In this document: piece after piece, positions 12,982-27,027 of the stretch
How positions within the stretch are numbered: position 1 is the first letter of the stretch
Layout of the letters: the number at the start of each line of letters is the position of its first letter
Assembly (NCBI GenBank): GCA_900618425.1
Contig: UZAN01039634.1
Span: 20,593-84,592 of the forward strand
Direction of reading: 5' to 3'
DNA length: 64,000 nt
Origin: Echinostoma caproni
Lineage: Eukaryota; Platyhelminthes; Trematoda; Plagiorchiida; Echinostomatidae
Position numbers and translations under genes: made by a program
The notes under the pieces: model-generated
Seen by the model: the letters and a program-made list of their open reading frames with translations, nothing else
Databases searched by the model: none
Told to the model about the DNA's origin: nothing

Positions 12982-15900
12982 TTGAGGAGATATTCTACTG
13001 GTAACTAATAGTTATAATAGATTTTCTAGAACCTTGAGAGAATAAAACCCGTCTAATACTTCGACGTAAACGTCAGCTGAATGATTTCCTTCAAAAATTA
13101 CTCCATAAGTCTTTCAAACTGCATGAATATCACCCCAAGACCCACTGAGTACTCCAGCGGCTGGTAGGTTTGACAACCGAAGGTCACACAGTTGTTGCCC
13201 ATATCATACCAGAAGTGTGTGGGTTGATCAGGATAGTCTAGAGTGTGAATTTTCCTCCTCACTGAATATCAAATCGCCCAATTCGGAATTCCCTAGTTAA
13301 CGTCACAACTGTGGCTTTCCACCGACGCAACCGAATCATCAATATGGCGGGAGGTTATAGATTTCATGTTGCTGTACTCAAAGTGCATGTAGATTGTTAC
13401 ACTTGCTGTGTGCACCATTCACCTATATCCTAACTCATTGCCGCTTGTTTGAAGTAGCACAAAAGAGCTGTCTCATTCATTGGTCTGTCTATCATTTCCA
13501 CTTTTATTTTCGGAGGAATCTTGATAAACGGGTCGGTCAAATTTTACAACCAACCTTCGATAAGCGTTCTGTCAGTCATATTGTTAGCCAGTATTTTTCG
13601 GTGTTCCGTATCCGATAATTATGAACCGCGTGTAACTCGCCTATTTGAACAAATTACCGGTTTATGAACTGAAGAACAAAGTACGAACTTTATGTGACAA
13701 TAATATTGTTCGTTTTTGTATTTACTTGAAAATTCCCCAACACATTTAAAGTGTGACTGATTAATGAAATTGACGGGACAAACTACTGGGTCAACTTAAG
13801 CGACAGCACCCATGGTGGAGTTCATAACATTTGACACATTGGAAAATTGATAGTGATTGGAGCTGACTATCCTTCGAACTTCACCTTCACTAACAATCCC
13901 CAATTCATCGAGTAAACCATAACGGTCCGGAGCAATAGGCTCGAGTTGCATTCTTATTAGAGCTCATTAGTAGTGCATATTCACTGTCCCGTCCGGGCAT
14001 TTGACTCTGGACCCATCACGAGTTTGTTTCATCCCTGTGTGGCAACCAGTTCACGCCATTCATTGGAAAACATTGTTTGGGGTAAATTGGTTACGCAAGG
14101 TCACAATTAAAATTCACTTGATCTTCCTATGCGATGATGTGCTGTATCATCTTAGTTCCAAATTCGATCTATCTGTGCGTTTCGCTTATCGACAAATTCC
14201 AGAAAAACAGTGTGGTGGTAATCACCGTTCTTGGACTTTACAAAACTCGATTTCGGTACGCGCACGAAGGAGAGAATTACTCATGGTGGGTAGAGGTTCT
14301 CATTGGTAGAATCAGTCCGGAATGAAACTGTTTTTGCCCCGGTAGGCTGACCACTTCTTGAGCGAAGCTGGTGTGTCACTTTAGCTGATGGTATGAGTCA
14401 TAACCGGGATATGCTTGTATACCCGTTGGTGCACATGATCTGGACCAAATTTGTTCTGCTCGCTTCGGCCTAACACAGTCGGAGTACAGTGTACGGAACG
14501 ATTCTGATCAGCTGAATGATTGGGTGAAATTAAGGGTTGGGGTATCCGTCTCTGTGCATCGCTCGCTAACCTACCCACTCAGCCAAAATCCGCTGGGCAC
14601 ATGAAGCTCCATACCGTTGGTTTGGAATATCAATTTAGCCAAACCCAGCTGCGCTCGTGAGTGATGCAATCTGCCATTGTATGAGCAGAAACCATGGAAC
14701 ACGCTACCGAGTTCAGCCAGATGTGTATTTTCAACGGTTCCACATCCAAATATTTATATTTTCTTTTGAGTTCACCCGGTGCGCACAAAAATCAATGTTG
14801 AGTGACTTGTAATGTAGTCACACCACGAGATTATAAAATATTTTGATCTTTCAAGACAGGTTGATCGATCGGTTCCAAAGTAAAGGTGATAATTATCAAT
14901 GTACGGTGAGTGGGACACCACAAAGATTAAAAACAGAACCCTCAAACACTTATTTAGAACACTGAACTCTTACCGGTCCTGTATCCGATGGCCCATTATG
15001 CGATACAACCTCAATCAGCAATGAAAATGGGATCTGATCAAGGAAGCGTATTCCATCTCCTCTATTTACTGGACGTCATCAAAATTGCTTTGAAATTAGG
15101 CAATTTAGGGGAGACAGGGTATTCTTCGAGTGACAAACAGTGAAAATCAGTCATTTGAACTGACGTAATAGTGTTTTCGTTATGATAACATTGTCGTTGA
15201 AGATATATTAGTGAAAGAATAAAAGTGATGTGGTCAAAATAACAGTGCAGTACAATAGAGCAAAAGTGCATATCTGGGAAGCATCAGGTGGGAAGATCAG
15301 AGTGAGCTGATATTTTGGGGCTATTCGTCAAAGTATCAATTTAATTAGAAATCCGTATCCAACACATATCACTTTGCAACGTAAATACGAAGGCAGTTTC
15401 CAGTGCAACTAGTGCCTGCCCATTGGTCCATTGTCGTATGGGTGTTGCATGTGTAGCCCGATAGAAAGACGACCTTGTGAAACGGAGGGTGGAATGACTT
15501 ATTGCGGAGCCGTAAGTATCACCAAAGTGATTCCACTCATGAAAAAAACCTGTTACGGCGCTAATGTTCATTCGTTTACACACTCATGCACAACCGAACG
15601 TAGGCATATGTCTTCACAAAATCCGTTACATGGCAGTGATAGTGACTCACTATCATTGCACGCTCACTCATGCATCCACATAATGTTTTCCCATCTAACA
15701 CACGCACACACACACGTTTAACAGAAATTTGTTACTCACACTTGAAAGTGACACTAGCCCGGATAGAATGTCATGCCGAATGGCGCTTGTTTGTTCGTGC
15801 CACATGTGTTTGTCCATTCCAACCACCAATCAGGGATAATCACGTGCTACCCATGTTATCGATCCCGTGTTCTTTTCACGGGATCGTTCAGCCTAGGCCC

Positions 15901-16544
15901 ACGCCAGCGACACACCATGCGCTTGGTAAAATGTATCTTTATTTTGCCGGTCGTGTGGTAGAATTCATTTGTCTTATTTTATTAGACCGCTGAGACGAGG
16001 ACACATTTTCGGCTTGGCGAACCTACAGGGCATCATTAAGCAGTTCTAGGAAGACCCAGCAACGAAATCTTTCGTGATTGAAAAGTATTTACGATTTACC
16101 GGCAGAGGTTTTGTATATTCAATTACATATTTCGATCAACAGAGGATGTCCGAATGCAGACAGTGGTAACTGATGCACCGCACAATTTGAACATCGGAAA
16201 TCATCGTATGACCTGATTGAACGTGTGCATCTCTGCTTATCAGTCAGCGTTCCACCCATGTAAAACCATTCCGGCGATTTCTTCAGTTCAACGGAACACG
16301 ATAAAATCAATCTGGAAATACCGACATCGAAAATGAAACGACCGTTGTTGCTTTGCTCATCGTATGTTGTCTTCTCCCTAAGGATCAAAACGTTACGACA
16401 AACTGATAATTTTTTAAATAAACAAATAAATGTTTCTACTTCTCTTTGTTTATTGATTATGGAAGCGTATAATAAGCTTTCAGGCAGAGGACCGCGGCCA
16501 TGCAAAGTTTTTCTGGGGAAATGAGGATAACGGAAAGATGAGCA
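12979..16544. other. No recognisable gene; one strong hairpin
   Basis: No coding homology seen. A perfect 10-bp hairpin lies at 15860-15886 (CGATCCCGTG, seven-base loop, CACGGGATCG). An imperfect CA-rich stretch lies around 15700-15717. Confidence 0.45.
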
Positions 16545-16612
16545 GCAGTGGCGGAGTTCAAATTCAGGACCCCCGGGCGGTTATTTCGACAACCTTACCA
16601 CTCAGCCACTGC
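16545..16612 (-). repeat. tRNA-like SINE head or tRNA pseudogene (family 2, copy 1)
   Basis: On the minus strand the segment starts GCAGTGG and ends CCACTGC, a perfect 7-bp acceptor-like stem. It has a D-arm-like GGCTGAGTGGTAAGG (A box), a CCCGGGGG variable-region-like block and TGAATTTGAACTCC (B box). The anticodon arm is poor, so I do not call a working tRNA. The same blocks occur at 61501-61575, also on the minus strand. That supports a dispersed family with a serine-tRNA-like head. Confidence 0.6.
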
Positions 16613-17025
16613 CGCGAAATGCATGTATAGCCAATATGACCCATTTGGAAAGTCAGACTGAATAGGAAACTCCAGCAGACTGCTCTAACAACCTTACTTA
16701 GTTGACAAGCTAATCACTAAGGCAACTACGGCTGAAAGGGAATGTCCTTTAAGCCATTTCAGTGGACTACATCAAAACGTGCTATTCACCTTAAAGAAGG
16801 AATCGGACAACCGACTACTAATCTGCTGTGCATACATAACTTTACATATGACTTGGTAGTACCTTGGTAATACTCAGACGTCTGACGTCTTTAAGAACAG
16901 CAGGCAGGATTCCGACCTAGTAGTGGATCTATTGACCACATATTAATGTTGAGTTATGTTCTCTAGTTGCATCATATAATTTGTCCACCAACTACAGCAG
17001 TATTCCTTGAGTTAAAAGGAGCTGT
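16613..17025. other. No recognisable feature
   Basis: Short spacer between the tRNA-like head and the RTE-like remnant. It may hold the 5' part of the latter in unrecognisable form. Confidence 0.4.
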
Positions 17026-18160
17026 AAACATGGTTGATTGCGAGGCTTTCTTTCGTTCCTTTCACCACTAAAGAATGTCTCCAAAGTATGTTTACTTTAC
17101 GAGGTCACTGTGCCTACACTTCTGATCGAATGAGAGTCTGTAGTGATCTAAGTAGCTCGTTCTTCAACAAAGGCAATGTTCGTGAAAAATGCCCCATTTT
17201 GCCATTCACGGTCAATTTTGTCTTAGACGAAATACTGGAGAGCGCACCAAGTGGTCGCCGAAATGTTTGTATGGAACAGACAGTTGTATAAAAGCTGTGC
17301 GATTTATATTATGCTGACGATATTGCTTGTCTGTTCAAATGTATGGAGGAAACACAAAACGCACTTCACAAGCTAACGATTCAGGTTGCTCCGTTCGGTA
17401 CTCGCTTGAAAAATTCGAAGTGCAAAGTGATATTGCAGGCCTTGGTGTCGACAAGTCCAGCGTTGAAATTAAATGGTGTGAATTTGATTATAACTCATTG
17501 ATTCTCCTATCCAAGTAGAGCATAAAAGGAGATATCCTCGCGCCTCTCCAAGACTTGCGCGGTGTGCTCAGAGATGCAGCATCTTTGGCATCGACGAAAC
17601 ATTTCACTGAAGTTGAACGGTCTTGTATATTGTGCCACCGTTCACTAAATGCTGCTTGACGGTTATGAGGCCTTGAATCCTTGAGTAGCAGGCATGTATT
17701 GACTAGAGTCTTTCGAAAATCGATACCTACGTAATTTGGCTCAAGTGGAATCAAGTGAGCAGATTAGCAACCTAGCGGTAAGTCGTATGTGTTTTGGAAT
17801 TTATTGGAGAAAAATCGCTGTCACATAGAATTCATATTGGTATTTTTCACTGGTTGGGAAACGTATTGCAAATACCCAACGGTCATATACTTCAGCTCCC
17901 CTTATTTACAGTTTTTGTTGCGGGATGGAGGAAATGACGTGAAGATCAACAGATGAGGGGGAGATGAAACATGAAGAAGTTCAAGAAGCGATTAAAAAGA
18001 GTATGTGTCTCCCGTTTGACGGATGGGGTCCGAAAGACAACAGAGCTGAAGGATACGACAGTAAAAATCAACAATGGCATTCTTGTTATTTGCTGTCGAG
18101 CCAGAATGGTTGAAAAGTTGGGTACCCAGCTAGATCATGTACTCTGTGAGTGTTAACCTC
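17026..18160 (+). pseudogene. RTE-like non-LTR retrotransposon, 3' part of reverse transcriptase
   Basis: The plus strand encodes, across shifting frames, the second half of an RT and its C-terminal domain. CPILPFTVNFVLDEILES (17195-17245) is the conserved CP-SP-LFN block. YYADD (about 17307-17321) still carries both active-site aspartates. A NSKCKVILQ-like block and LKLNGV follow near 17415-17485. The C-terminal RHISLKLNGLVY-like and YEALNP..LESFENRYLRNLA-like segments (17590-17740) lead to RIHIGIFHWLGN (17828-17870) and an end domain near 17970-18160. Endonuclease and the first RT blocks are absent, as expected for a 5'-truncated insertion. Internal stops show it is inactive. Confidence 0.85.
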
Positions 18161-18670
18161 AGAGTTTCAGTTTCTTTGACCCATACTTCGAAATGGCCCC
18201 GATCCTTGCCCGACGTATATATTATTAATTATTTTCTAAGCATTACGAGCTTGGAAGAGATCGGCTAAATTCGCTTCACTGTACGAGGATGATAGTTATG
18301 ATAATTAGTGTTCTGTCGACAGACCTCGTTTTCTTATGTTTTCTGATGTTATCATTTTTCTCTAGATCACGATCAAATATCGACCATTCTTGAACGCCTC
18401 CACCGTGAGGATAAAATGTGGCGGGATGACCGAATTTAAACTAATATCTTTGGCTATCAGACATGAAACATTAAAATCAAATTCTTCTTTTGTAAACAAA
18501 TTTTTGGGAACGCGTGGTTGCCTTATTTATTGTGTTGCTTTATTGTGTTGTTTATTGTGTTGCCTCAAGCTACAATGTCCGTAGAAAAGGATAATACACA
18601 GTTCTTTCAGTGACCTTCCGCAGCTGAATGCTCTATTTGTTAAATAGTCTTCTGATACTTTCTTCAGCTC
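18161..18670. other. No recognisable feature
   Basis: AT-rich sequence between the RTE-like remnant and a tetranucleotide tract. No coding or structural signal identified. Confidence 0.45.
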
Positions 18671-18726
18671 AATCAATCAGTCAATCAATCAATCAATCAA
18701 TCGATCGATCGATCAATCAATCAATC
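18671..18726. repeat. (AATC)n / (GATC)n microsatellite
   Basis: Tandem AATC units interrupted by a short run of GATC units, then AATC again. The same unit forms a longer tract at 29130-29198. Confidence 0.95.
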
Positions 18727-21700
18727 GCTTATTTGCGCTTAAAATCAATCTAGTGGTCGGTTTAACAACATTTTCAGCTATCACTCGTCATTCCTTATGA
18801 TGTTTATTAGTTTTCATTCCAGAAGAACCGCTGCATACTGGATGCTGTTTCTTCTCAACCTCCTTTCGTTTGAATTTCTTTAGTTGGCAAAACGAAATGT
18901 CACTGTTTTTTTCTTAGTAGCTGTTCGGGTTTTGCCTCCGAGAATCATTTCTTTGACTGAAGATGCTGCGATCTTTTGGCTGTTCTTCTTTTCGCTAGGG
19001 GGTTCAGAAATGATTTCTCTCAACCCTAGTAGTATGCTTAATTCGAATGAAGCCATTCGACGTCACTCCTCAGATGCAATGCACGCACAGCACTGTCGTT
19101 TTATCGTTTTATAGCTTTCATCAATTACTTCACTGTTACTTCACCTGCAAATTATTTCAACTATACTAATAATATTGCTCTTTATATCCCTATTTCTAAT
19201 AAGAATTTGAAGGTGAAAGAACTAACATCTTTCGTTTTGTAACGCGCTCAAATTTCATCCAGTCATAATCTTAACCTTGGAAAAAGCCTCGACTGCCTTT
19301 ACTTATAATCATTTCCCACCTCCGTCGGAAAATGTACAGAGAAAAGGCAATCGAATGAGTGCATTTGTTTATAAAATGTACGTGAATATTACCACTAAAA
19401 GTATTCATCGTTGTTCTCCGTACAGCACGACTGTTGTTTGTAAGTTTAAGTGACTTTCCCGCGTAATCAATAGGCTACGTCATTTTCGCACTGATTATTA
19501 TTTATTCACCCAGAAATATATTTTATCTCCGTATTTCTCTACTACTGCACTGGTCTAGAGAATACTGACTTCACGTTGCTGAGGTCTGGTCGCAACACGA
19601 TATACTCTCTTTCTCCCACATTCTTTCCTGGTTTAATGAACAATATTCATAGTGGACTTGTTGTTGGCTGCTTGAAGGTTACCAACAGAATTTTGTCGAA
19701 TATCATCGATCTATCCACATTTCATTCCCATTCCATTCCCATTCATTTCAATACCTCCTCATTCCGATTAAAACAAATTTATGTACGAATGCTCTGTGAG
19801 ACTTCATCTTGCCCGGATTCTGATTAGTAAAGTGAAATATCTTTTTGACTCTTGTGATTCATTCGGTGGTGTCATTGCTTTTTTGTCCGATCCTTCTCTT
19901 AGTCTTTGACCCTTTTTTGCCAGTTTTACAACTACTACCTCAAATAAATACCATGATTTCACGAAATAACAAGTTAGTAAATACGTTGACAGGAGCTTCA
20001 TTGAGGTCAGAAGGAGAGAGGGACCCCACAAGAGAAAGAGAGATGTGATGCAATTTTTTCTTAATGTGTACAACTAATCTTAACATGCGTGGTGGCAGCT
20101 GAAATAATGTTTTGCTGAAAATGGCATACTACATTGAACTTCATGATTCCAAATCCAAATCGGCCACGGGAAATTAGATGAACCGTACAAAAACACGCGT
20201 TGAATATCTGCTAGAAATTTCAGCTTCGGTTATGTTTCCGATTGAGCTGAATGTTTCAACACGCAGTTGGATTGAAACTCCGGGGTTGTAGTCTGGTGAA
20301 AGAGTACAAAGTCTTGCACGAGAGGAGCGAACAAGAGGCAGTGGACTAGATTGGACGCCAAATGCGACATAACATGGAGTCAATTCATACGACTTCACTT
20401 CCCATCATCAATCAGAATCTACCCTCCCGACAGGGAGAAATTGATAGAGAGAAAGATCTTATAACAAGATTTTGAATAACAAATACACACTTTTTGCAAG
20501 AAAAGTGAACAACAAGGTGAGCTGTTATAGTGCACGAAATGCTATTAAGGCCATCCCATTTTATCTGCAATTTATCAATAAATGAATTGACCATTTTGTT
20601 AGAATGTTGACACAATTCATTGCCATTAACAGGAATCATTACCAATTGAGCACAAAACACTCCAACGTTTGTTATTGATGACTGAAACCAAACTCTCAGG
20701 TATACGTTTATTCAAGTTCCGGATTACATGAATTTCGAATTTGTCCCATTCATGAAGGATAACTGTTTTTAGTTCGTGATCACTGCGGGGTATATTTCTA
20801 AGCACAGAAACCCATTGCCGCACTATGATCAGGCACTTTCAATAGAATTCAAATCCGGGATGTGGGTTAATTAGCTTATGGTCTTGATACGTTCGGTGCA
20901 GCGAATGCATTCCAGTGAAGTGAACTATATGTGTGAAGGCATTATTGTTTTCGAAAATCTTGGTTAATAATCACTTTTCTCGGAGAACGAACTCATTCAA
21001 GGTTTTGCTTAAAAATTGAGTTGTCTGATTTACTGCGAGAATTGCCCAGCTCAAAATGTTTTCATCCACAAAATTTCCACCACCGACCATCACAGCCCAA
21101 GCCGTAAGCTTGATGACTAAATGCTAGCACTGGGTTATACAGGTCAGGTCAGGTCAGTAGAATATGAGTCTAAGCGAACAATCCGGATTTGAGTTTTTCT
21201 CATCGTGGAATACCAAATTGTCCCATTCAATAGTCCAGGTGATGGAACTTCTAATCCGCACAATTCGATGCTCCATAAGACGGTGTGCTATCATAGTAAG
21301 TCTCCCTCAATTGAAAGCGCAGTGCAGTTTATAATGCAGTTGCTTCCATGTGCAGCACATTCGCACTCACCAGTAATGATCACTGTAACTTCGACAATTC
21401 TGTCGGTTGATTGGATTAGAAAGATTAGAAAGACGGTCTCTTGATCCAATATCCTCCGTCGAATTCTCCATTTCAAGGTTTACCGATCGGGTGAGCCACG
21501 TGATTATGAACAAATAGCAATGATCGATGAATCATTTAGCGATTTAGCGAATGAAATTACCCAGTTCTCTGTGCACCAGTATTTCATCTTGTTCCAGCTC
21601 CGAATGCCTTAAACCGCGTGCAGTTACTCCATTTCAATAAACGATGTGTATATTAGCCCAACTCAGATAGATCACTTTGGGGATTGTCGTCTACCTAGTG

Positions 21701-24700
21701 TGTGCAACCGGAACAATATTAACTATTCTGTAACGAAATATTGCGAAATACATGTGAGGTATAACTGACGCACACAATTTACATGAGGGGTACATTTTAA
21801 TGGTAGCACTCGAAGTAGGGCTGACAGCATTTCGCACATTTTTCGGGATACCATGTTCAGCAAAGTCATTCAAAATCCATTTGCTTTTCATATCGAGTAA
21901 TGCGTTGTAGCATCATCACACAAAACTTGATCAGTCTGCGTACTTGGAATATCGAAGAAAGTGCGAAAAAAAAGAGTTGGATAAGAACATTTGGTACAAG
22001 ATGTTTTGGATTTCCAATGTTACCCGTTTTTCTTGTTGGTACACTTACTATGGTTAGCATGGAATGTCACCTGTGCAGCAGCTATGATTCATGAGCTTGG
22101 TTATTTCGTCTGCCCTTACATGGCTTCAAAACGCGGTTTCCGTTAAAGAAGTGCTACTCTAGAACTGTGTGGTGAGAATAATGACAGCGTTGTACAAATT
22201 TATCAATATCCTAGCAACCCAGAACAGTAATAGATTCCTAAGTTTAGCCACCAGTAAGAACAAGCTGAGAGATTAATAGATGTGTGATACTTTTACTGAG
22301 ATCCGTTTTTAAAAATCTGAGGCATTCACTACCAATACGCAATAAGTCTATGAGACCTATTTCTAACTTGCATCCAACGAGCAGATATTTCCATGGAAAA
22401 ACAAAGCCAGTCTTATCACAGAGATACCAAAACGAGAAATATTACATCTCAACCAATAAGACGAAGCAGATATAAAACATTTCACTACATTTGTTGATTT
22501 GTAAGCCAGAGTAAAATCATGAAGTCTCTTTGGCTTATAATGTTTTACTACGTGACACGGATGGATTGGTTCATGAGGGGTAAAGTATAGATAGCATGGA
22601 TAAACGTTTCTCGATCTAACCTTCGAAACAATCTGGGAGTCAATGTTGTGGAGATCTCAGGGAACAAAGTGTACTGCTGTACTGAAAGAAGAGTTGAGCA
22701 AACGGTTCACAAATAGTTTCAGCCGAAGATTTTCCAAAAACATGTTTACCATTCCTTTAACGTCACAAAAAATATGGGACAGTTTTCATACTTTTCAGCG
22801 TACATCGAAGTACCATCAGGGGGAAACCAATGAAGAAAATTGTTATAATCTTTTCCTACCAGAATGAAGCAAATAGGGATCGAGTTGTTTACTGATAATG
22901 CCCCCAGGGTATTTTTGCAATGATTACCTCGTTGCGATTCAGGCCAAACTGAGATGATGCTCCACGCTTGGATGAGTCTAACCGTTATTGTAGATTGTTC
23001 TTTTTTGATGAGATTATAGACTCTAAAGTAGCGTAAAGAGAACTCAATGTGTATATTCATGTTTTGTATTCATGCTAAAACATTGTTACATTATGAGGGA
23101 GTTATTCCGACCCCCTATCACCCCTTGAATTCAGGAAATAAGTTTGTAGTTGATCTTTCATTTGATAGTAAATCGAGTGAGGGAATTTATTTGAATCACT
23201 TATTTCGCCACACGAAGTATCGTTGTCTGAAAGTATGACCCAAGACAGGTTAGAGTGGACGTTTTGCTCGTTTTATAACCAGTGAATACTTCTGCCATTC
23301 TAGCACTAAGTTTATTTCCGGTCCTCACTGTACTCAGGATTTTATTTCAACCTGATGCCTTTCATGTTCAGATCACTATTGGGAAAGAAAACTATTTTTG
23401 TACCCTTGAGGGACTCAACACCCTATCACTGCTGTATACTGGGTCTGTGGGATCATAGCTATCGTTGACAGGACGATCTTATTGTGTTTACTGTTCACAG
23501 TTGTCCAAACAGCAGATTTCATGCAAATTTAAAATTTACGTATTGCATATACGGTGCGGTCAATGATCTTACCGAAATTTGAAATGGTCATCTGTTTGGA
23601 ATTACAATTAAGTGATTCACGAATCATACCGTAGCGGTCACGTGTTCACATTATCGCCCAGAACTGAGGGCCTATCTTTCACAACCTTGGATTGACGATG
23701 GATCTCGGAGAATTGGGTCGCTTGGCGGTTGGTTCAAATAGCACTTGGTATCTCAGTTTCTTCACAAAAAATACTTCATAGTTCACAATACCAAAAAGTA
23801 TTTAGCCAACCTGTTGTCCATCCGATCACCGTCACACTCATGGAAAATTCAATACACCAGTGGTTACGTTCCCTGTTATTGCCATAATTTCTGTTCACTC
23901 TTCTATATCAAGTTGACTATTTCACAATTCATCCTCACGCAAAATCAACACTTATTACACACAACTACCGACAAGTAACTGCGTGTTCGGTGTGAATAAA
24001 AATGTAGTCTAACAAGTTTAATTATAGCACGTTTGTCCGAACCTACTCGGATCTGGTGAGCGGTTTTCAAATGCAGTTGACCTATGGTAAATTCTGTCTC
24101 CCCACCTTGATATCGGGTTAAGAAGGAACAAATTGACTACTACTAAAGTATTTGAAGAAGCTTGAACTGGTGCTTCTGATTGAACCCAGCATGAACATGG
24201 AGGCTGGCACAGAGATCACCCACCTCGACAACGATTGTGTCCAGAGTACAGATCCGGGGCGAATGGTTGGATATGCATAAATGATAAGCTCTAATGATAC
24301 AGAAACTCCAGTCCAGTGCTTCTCGATCGTACGATTGAATGAATAAACCAAAGATTGTGGATAACAAAATTGGAAGACTAGTAGGTCAAAATTAAATCTA
24401 TTACCTGATACCACTACTCACAAGTAACTTCTAACTAAATGTGAGGAGGAGGGTGGAAGAGGTAAGTGGGCATGTACAAGGTTCCAATGACCAACAAATA
24501 TCCAATCATCTACAGCTGAGAAGGATTTGGGAAGGAGCGCTTTGAGCAACAGAACGCCAAAGGTTGTAAAGGTCACGAGTGAGGGAAACACAATCGAATC
24601 GATCGATAATTTCGTCGGGCTGGTTAAGGCGTCGCGATACGCTACTGGAGGATATGAACACCTGAGTGTAGGAAATTTGCAGCAGAAAATGCACAGATAA

Positions 24701-24785
24701 TGGATGAACTACCTAAATGTGTTCGAAGAAAGCCACTAAAATTATGAATCAAAACGGAATCAACAAGTTCTTGTTCTGCATGTAA
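18727..24785. other. No recognisable gene over about 6 kb
   Basis: Neither strand shows a motif I can place in a family. The longest frame (98 codons, minus, 24118-24414) overlaps another frame and has no conserved block. A doubled TCAATCC-style or AGGTC repetition near 21140-21155 (CAGGTCAGGTCAGGTCAG) is a very short tandem repeat. Confidence 0.4.
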
Positions 24786-24845
24786 TTTACTGGGGTTTGA
24801 ATCCGAGCTCAAGGGATTGTTGTTGACCCAATGGGCTAAACATCA
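24786..24845 (-). repeat. Possible tRNA-derived SINE head
   Basis: On the minus strand TTAGCCCATTGGG (about 24828-24840) fits an A box, and GGATTCAAACCCC (about 24792-24804) fits a B box at a suitable distance. The surrounding sequence does not match the other SINE copies in the window, so this could be a third family or chance. Confidence 0.35.
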
Positions 24846-26748
24846 AGGCCATTCGACCGGAGATCCAGTTGGTTGTTCTGTGCTGATACTAGGCGAAAGC
24901 GTTCAACTGCCACTGCCATCGAAAGCAGCAGACTTCTGTGAGCATTGATGGACATACTGTGGTGGGACTTCCCATAAAGGTATGTAATATGTGACCACAA
25001 AATCTATGCGTAATATGCACAGAAAATCATTTTCTCACAAATTTACTACACTTACTATTTTAAAACTTTCCTCCAGTACATAATGGGCTCTTAAAACAAA
25101 TTGCAGTGGGAGCCGAATATAGGAGAACGGTTAGTATGAGCTAAAAGCCAATTGTTTCTTAACTCATGTATGCCACTCCCACATATTCCGTTGTCCTTCT
25201 TTACTACTTATTGACGGACCTTTGGATATGAGTAGCAAATTTTTGTTCCCTTAATGGTAGAACGATTTTTTTGCCAGAGAAAATTTATAATCCCTTTGAT
25301 GCAAAGAAAAAGCAGCTCTTAGTTCCCCGTTGGAAAGTAACTCTGATGTTCCGGTGCTTGCCGCGATATTAGTACCAATACCAATATGAATATTCAGGTC
25401 AATATATCATCTTTCGTAAATTTATTGCAATATTCTTCTTCTTTTTTGAACGTCACCGATGTTGAGCACGTTCACTACTTATTTCCTATTCTTATGCAAT
25501 CCTTTGTTGAGTTAGTCACCGCAAACATCACTTAACGATTTTGGAACTTGTCTGTATCATTATTCACCCTAAATCCGGAACGTCAACACCGACCCACCCG
25601 TTTACCAGCATGATCGTTTCTTGTCGGCTTATCAACCGCAAGCAATCTCTCGCTCTCTCACTTTAACATCGACATGACATGTTTCTCCCTCCACCTTAAC
25701 CACTGTTTGGCATAATATTTTGCTTCATATTATCGTGATTGTTTCCCTGCATTGTCTAAGAGATCCACTGACAATCCTGCTTCTTCATAACATGGATTGG
25801 TGAGCTGCATCATTTGCCTGTTCGGTTCTCAGTTGGCAATGTTCATTTCTTTGGGTCAAACATAGCCCTTGGGAAATGCCACGATTTGAGATTTGTTTTT
25901 GATATATATTGTAAAATTTTCTATTGTTTTGGGGACGATTAAACCGCTTTGGATCAATGGAACATGTCAATGGTTGCTCATAACTTAACGTCAGTCCAGA
26001 ATACTTAAACGTCTTTAACAAGCGCATTATTCACAGCACCTAGTAAACGGGATAAAGTGAAATGGTTGCTAAACTCCCGAGATATAAATTTCGGATTCCA
26101 ATTACCACTGGTGCATAATTAAAATGCACTATCAAAATGAGTGACTGAGAGGGAACTGTAGATTCTCAGATCATTGATTGAAACCGTTCAATATTCGATA
26201 CCTTACCCCTCCTCATTCAAAGCCATACCAACCGAATTCACGTTCCACTGGTTACATGTTAGGAAACTCAAAAATTGAATGTTTGCTGGCAATAAAAGCA
26301 TGACGACATGAATTTCGCGTGTGAGCCAACATTGTCCACACGACAGAGAATCTGGGTGATACAGAAGTAGCCCTGTGTTGTTGCATGGTGGTCACTACCT
26401 GTTGAATTAAAAATTAATGGTAATTAACTAGAGACTACAAGATCATACACAGATCAGAGTGAATAATGAGACAGATTAGTCTTGATCAATATCCCGTTAA
26501 AACCGATAGTTTGGATGAATAGGCACATACTTGCTGAGTTAAATGATGAAGACCGCTACAACAAATCATCACCTCCACCCCAAATATCCGCAAAGACCAA
26601 TATTGCAACTATTGTGAGGCGCAGAAATCAGCCGACCGTTGTCACCGGTTTGTGATAAACGGTAGGAGATGAATACCGGGATACGCAACCCCACTGGCCA
26701 ATGGCATGGTCAAAAATCCGTAAAGTGACCTTGTTGGGAATTTCAAAC
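24846..26748. other. No recognisable feature
   Basis: No coding homology. CTCTC-rich and pyrimidine-rich stretches occur around 25640-25690. Nothing else stands out. Confidence 0.4.
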
Positions 26749-27027
26749 TGTCCTACCTGTTTGAAAAGAAAAGACCAAATTGCAATACTGCACGATTAAC
26801 GTCCAGGACGATTTCGCTGCATCTCAACATCTCAGCAATGAAGCTTCATTGTATTTTACTCATCTTTGTTGCCATGCGAAATCCCTATATAAGTATTGTA
26901 TTTTCTGCAGTATGCACCATGTTGAGATGCAGCGAAATTGTCCTGGACATAAATCGTGCAGTATTGCAATTTGGTCTTTTCTTTTCAAATTGATCTCGGG
27001 AAAGGCTTGCTTCAGTGTCCTACCTGT
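26749..27027. mobile_element. Palindromic (foldback) insertion with 12-bp flanking direct repeat
   Basis: A left arm of about 70 bp (26760-26829) and a right arm (26917-26989) are inverse complements with only about five differences; blocks include GACCAAATTGCAATACTGCA and ATTTCGCTGCATCTCAACAT. The spacer is about 87 bp. The identical 12-mer TGTCCTACCTGT occurs at 26749-26760 and 27016-27027, bracketing the structure as a target-site duplication would. It lies directly upstream of PLE copy A. No transposase is encoded. It could be a MITE or foldback element, or an inverted duplication made during retrotransposition. A 143-codon frame (26780-27211) crosses it and is likely fortuitous in its first half. 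Confidence 0.75.

Noticed and set aside
18671..18726. Evenly spaced repeats considered as a CRISPR-like array
   Set aside because: Simple tetranucleotide tandem repeat with no spacers, in a eukaryotic context.
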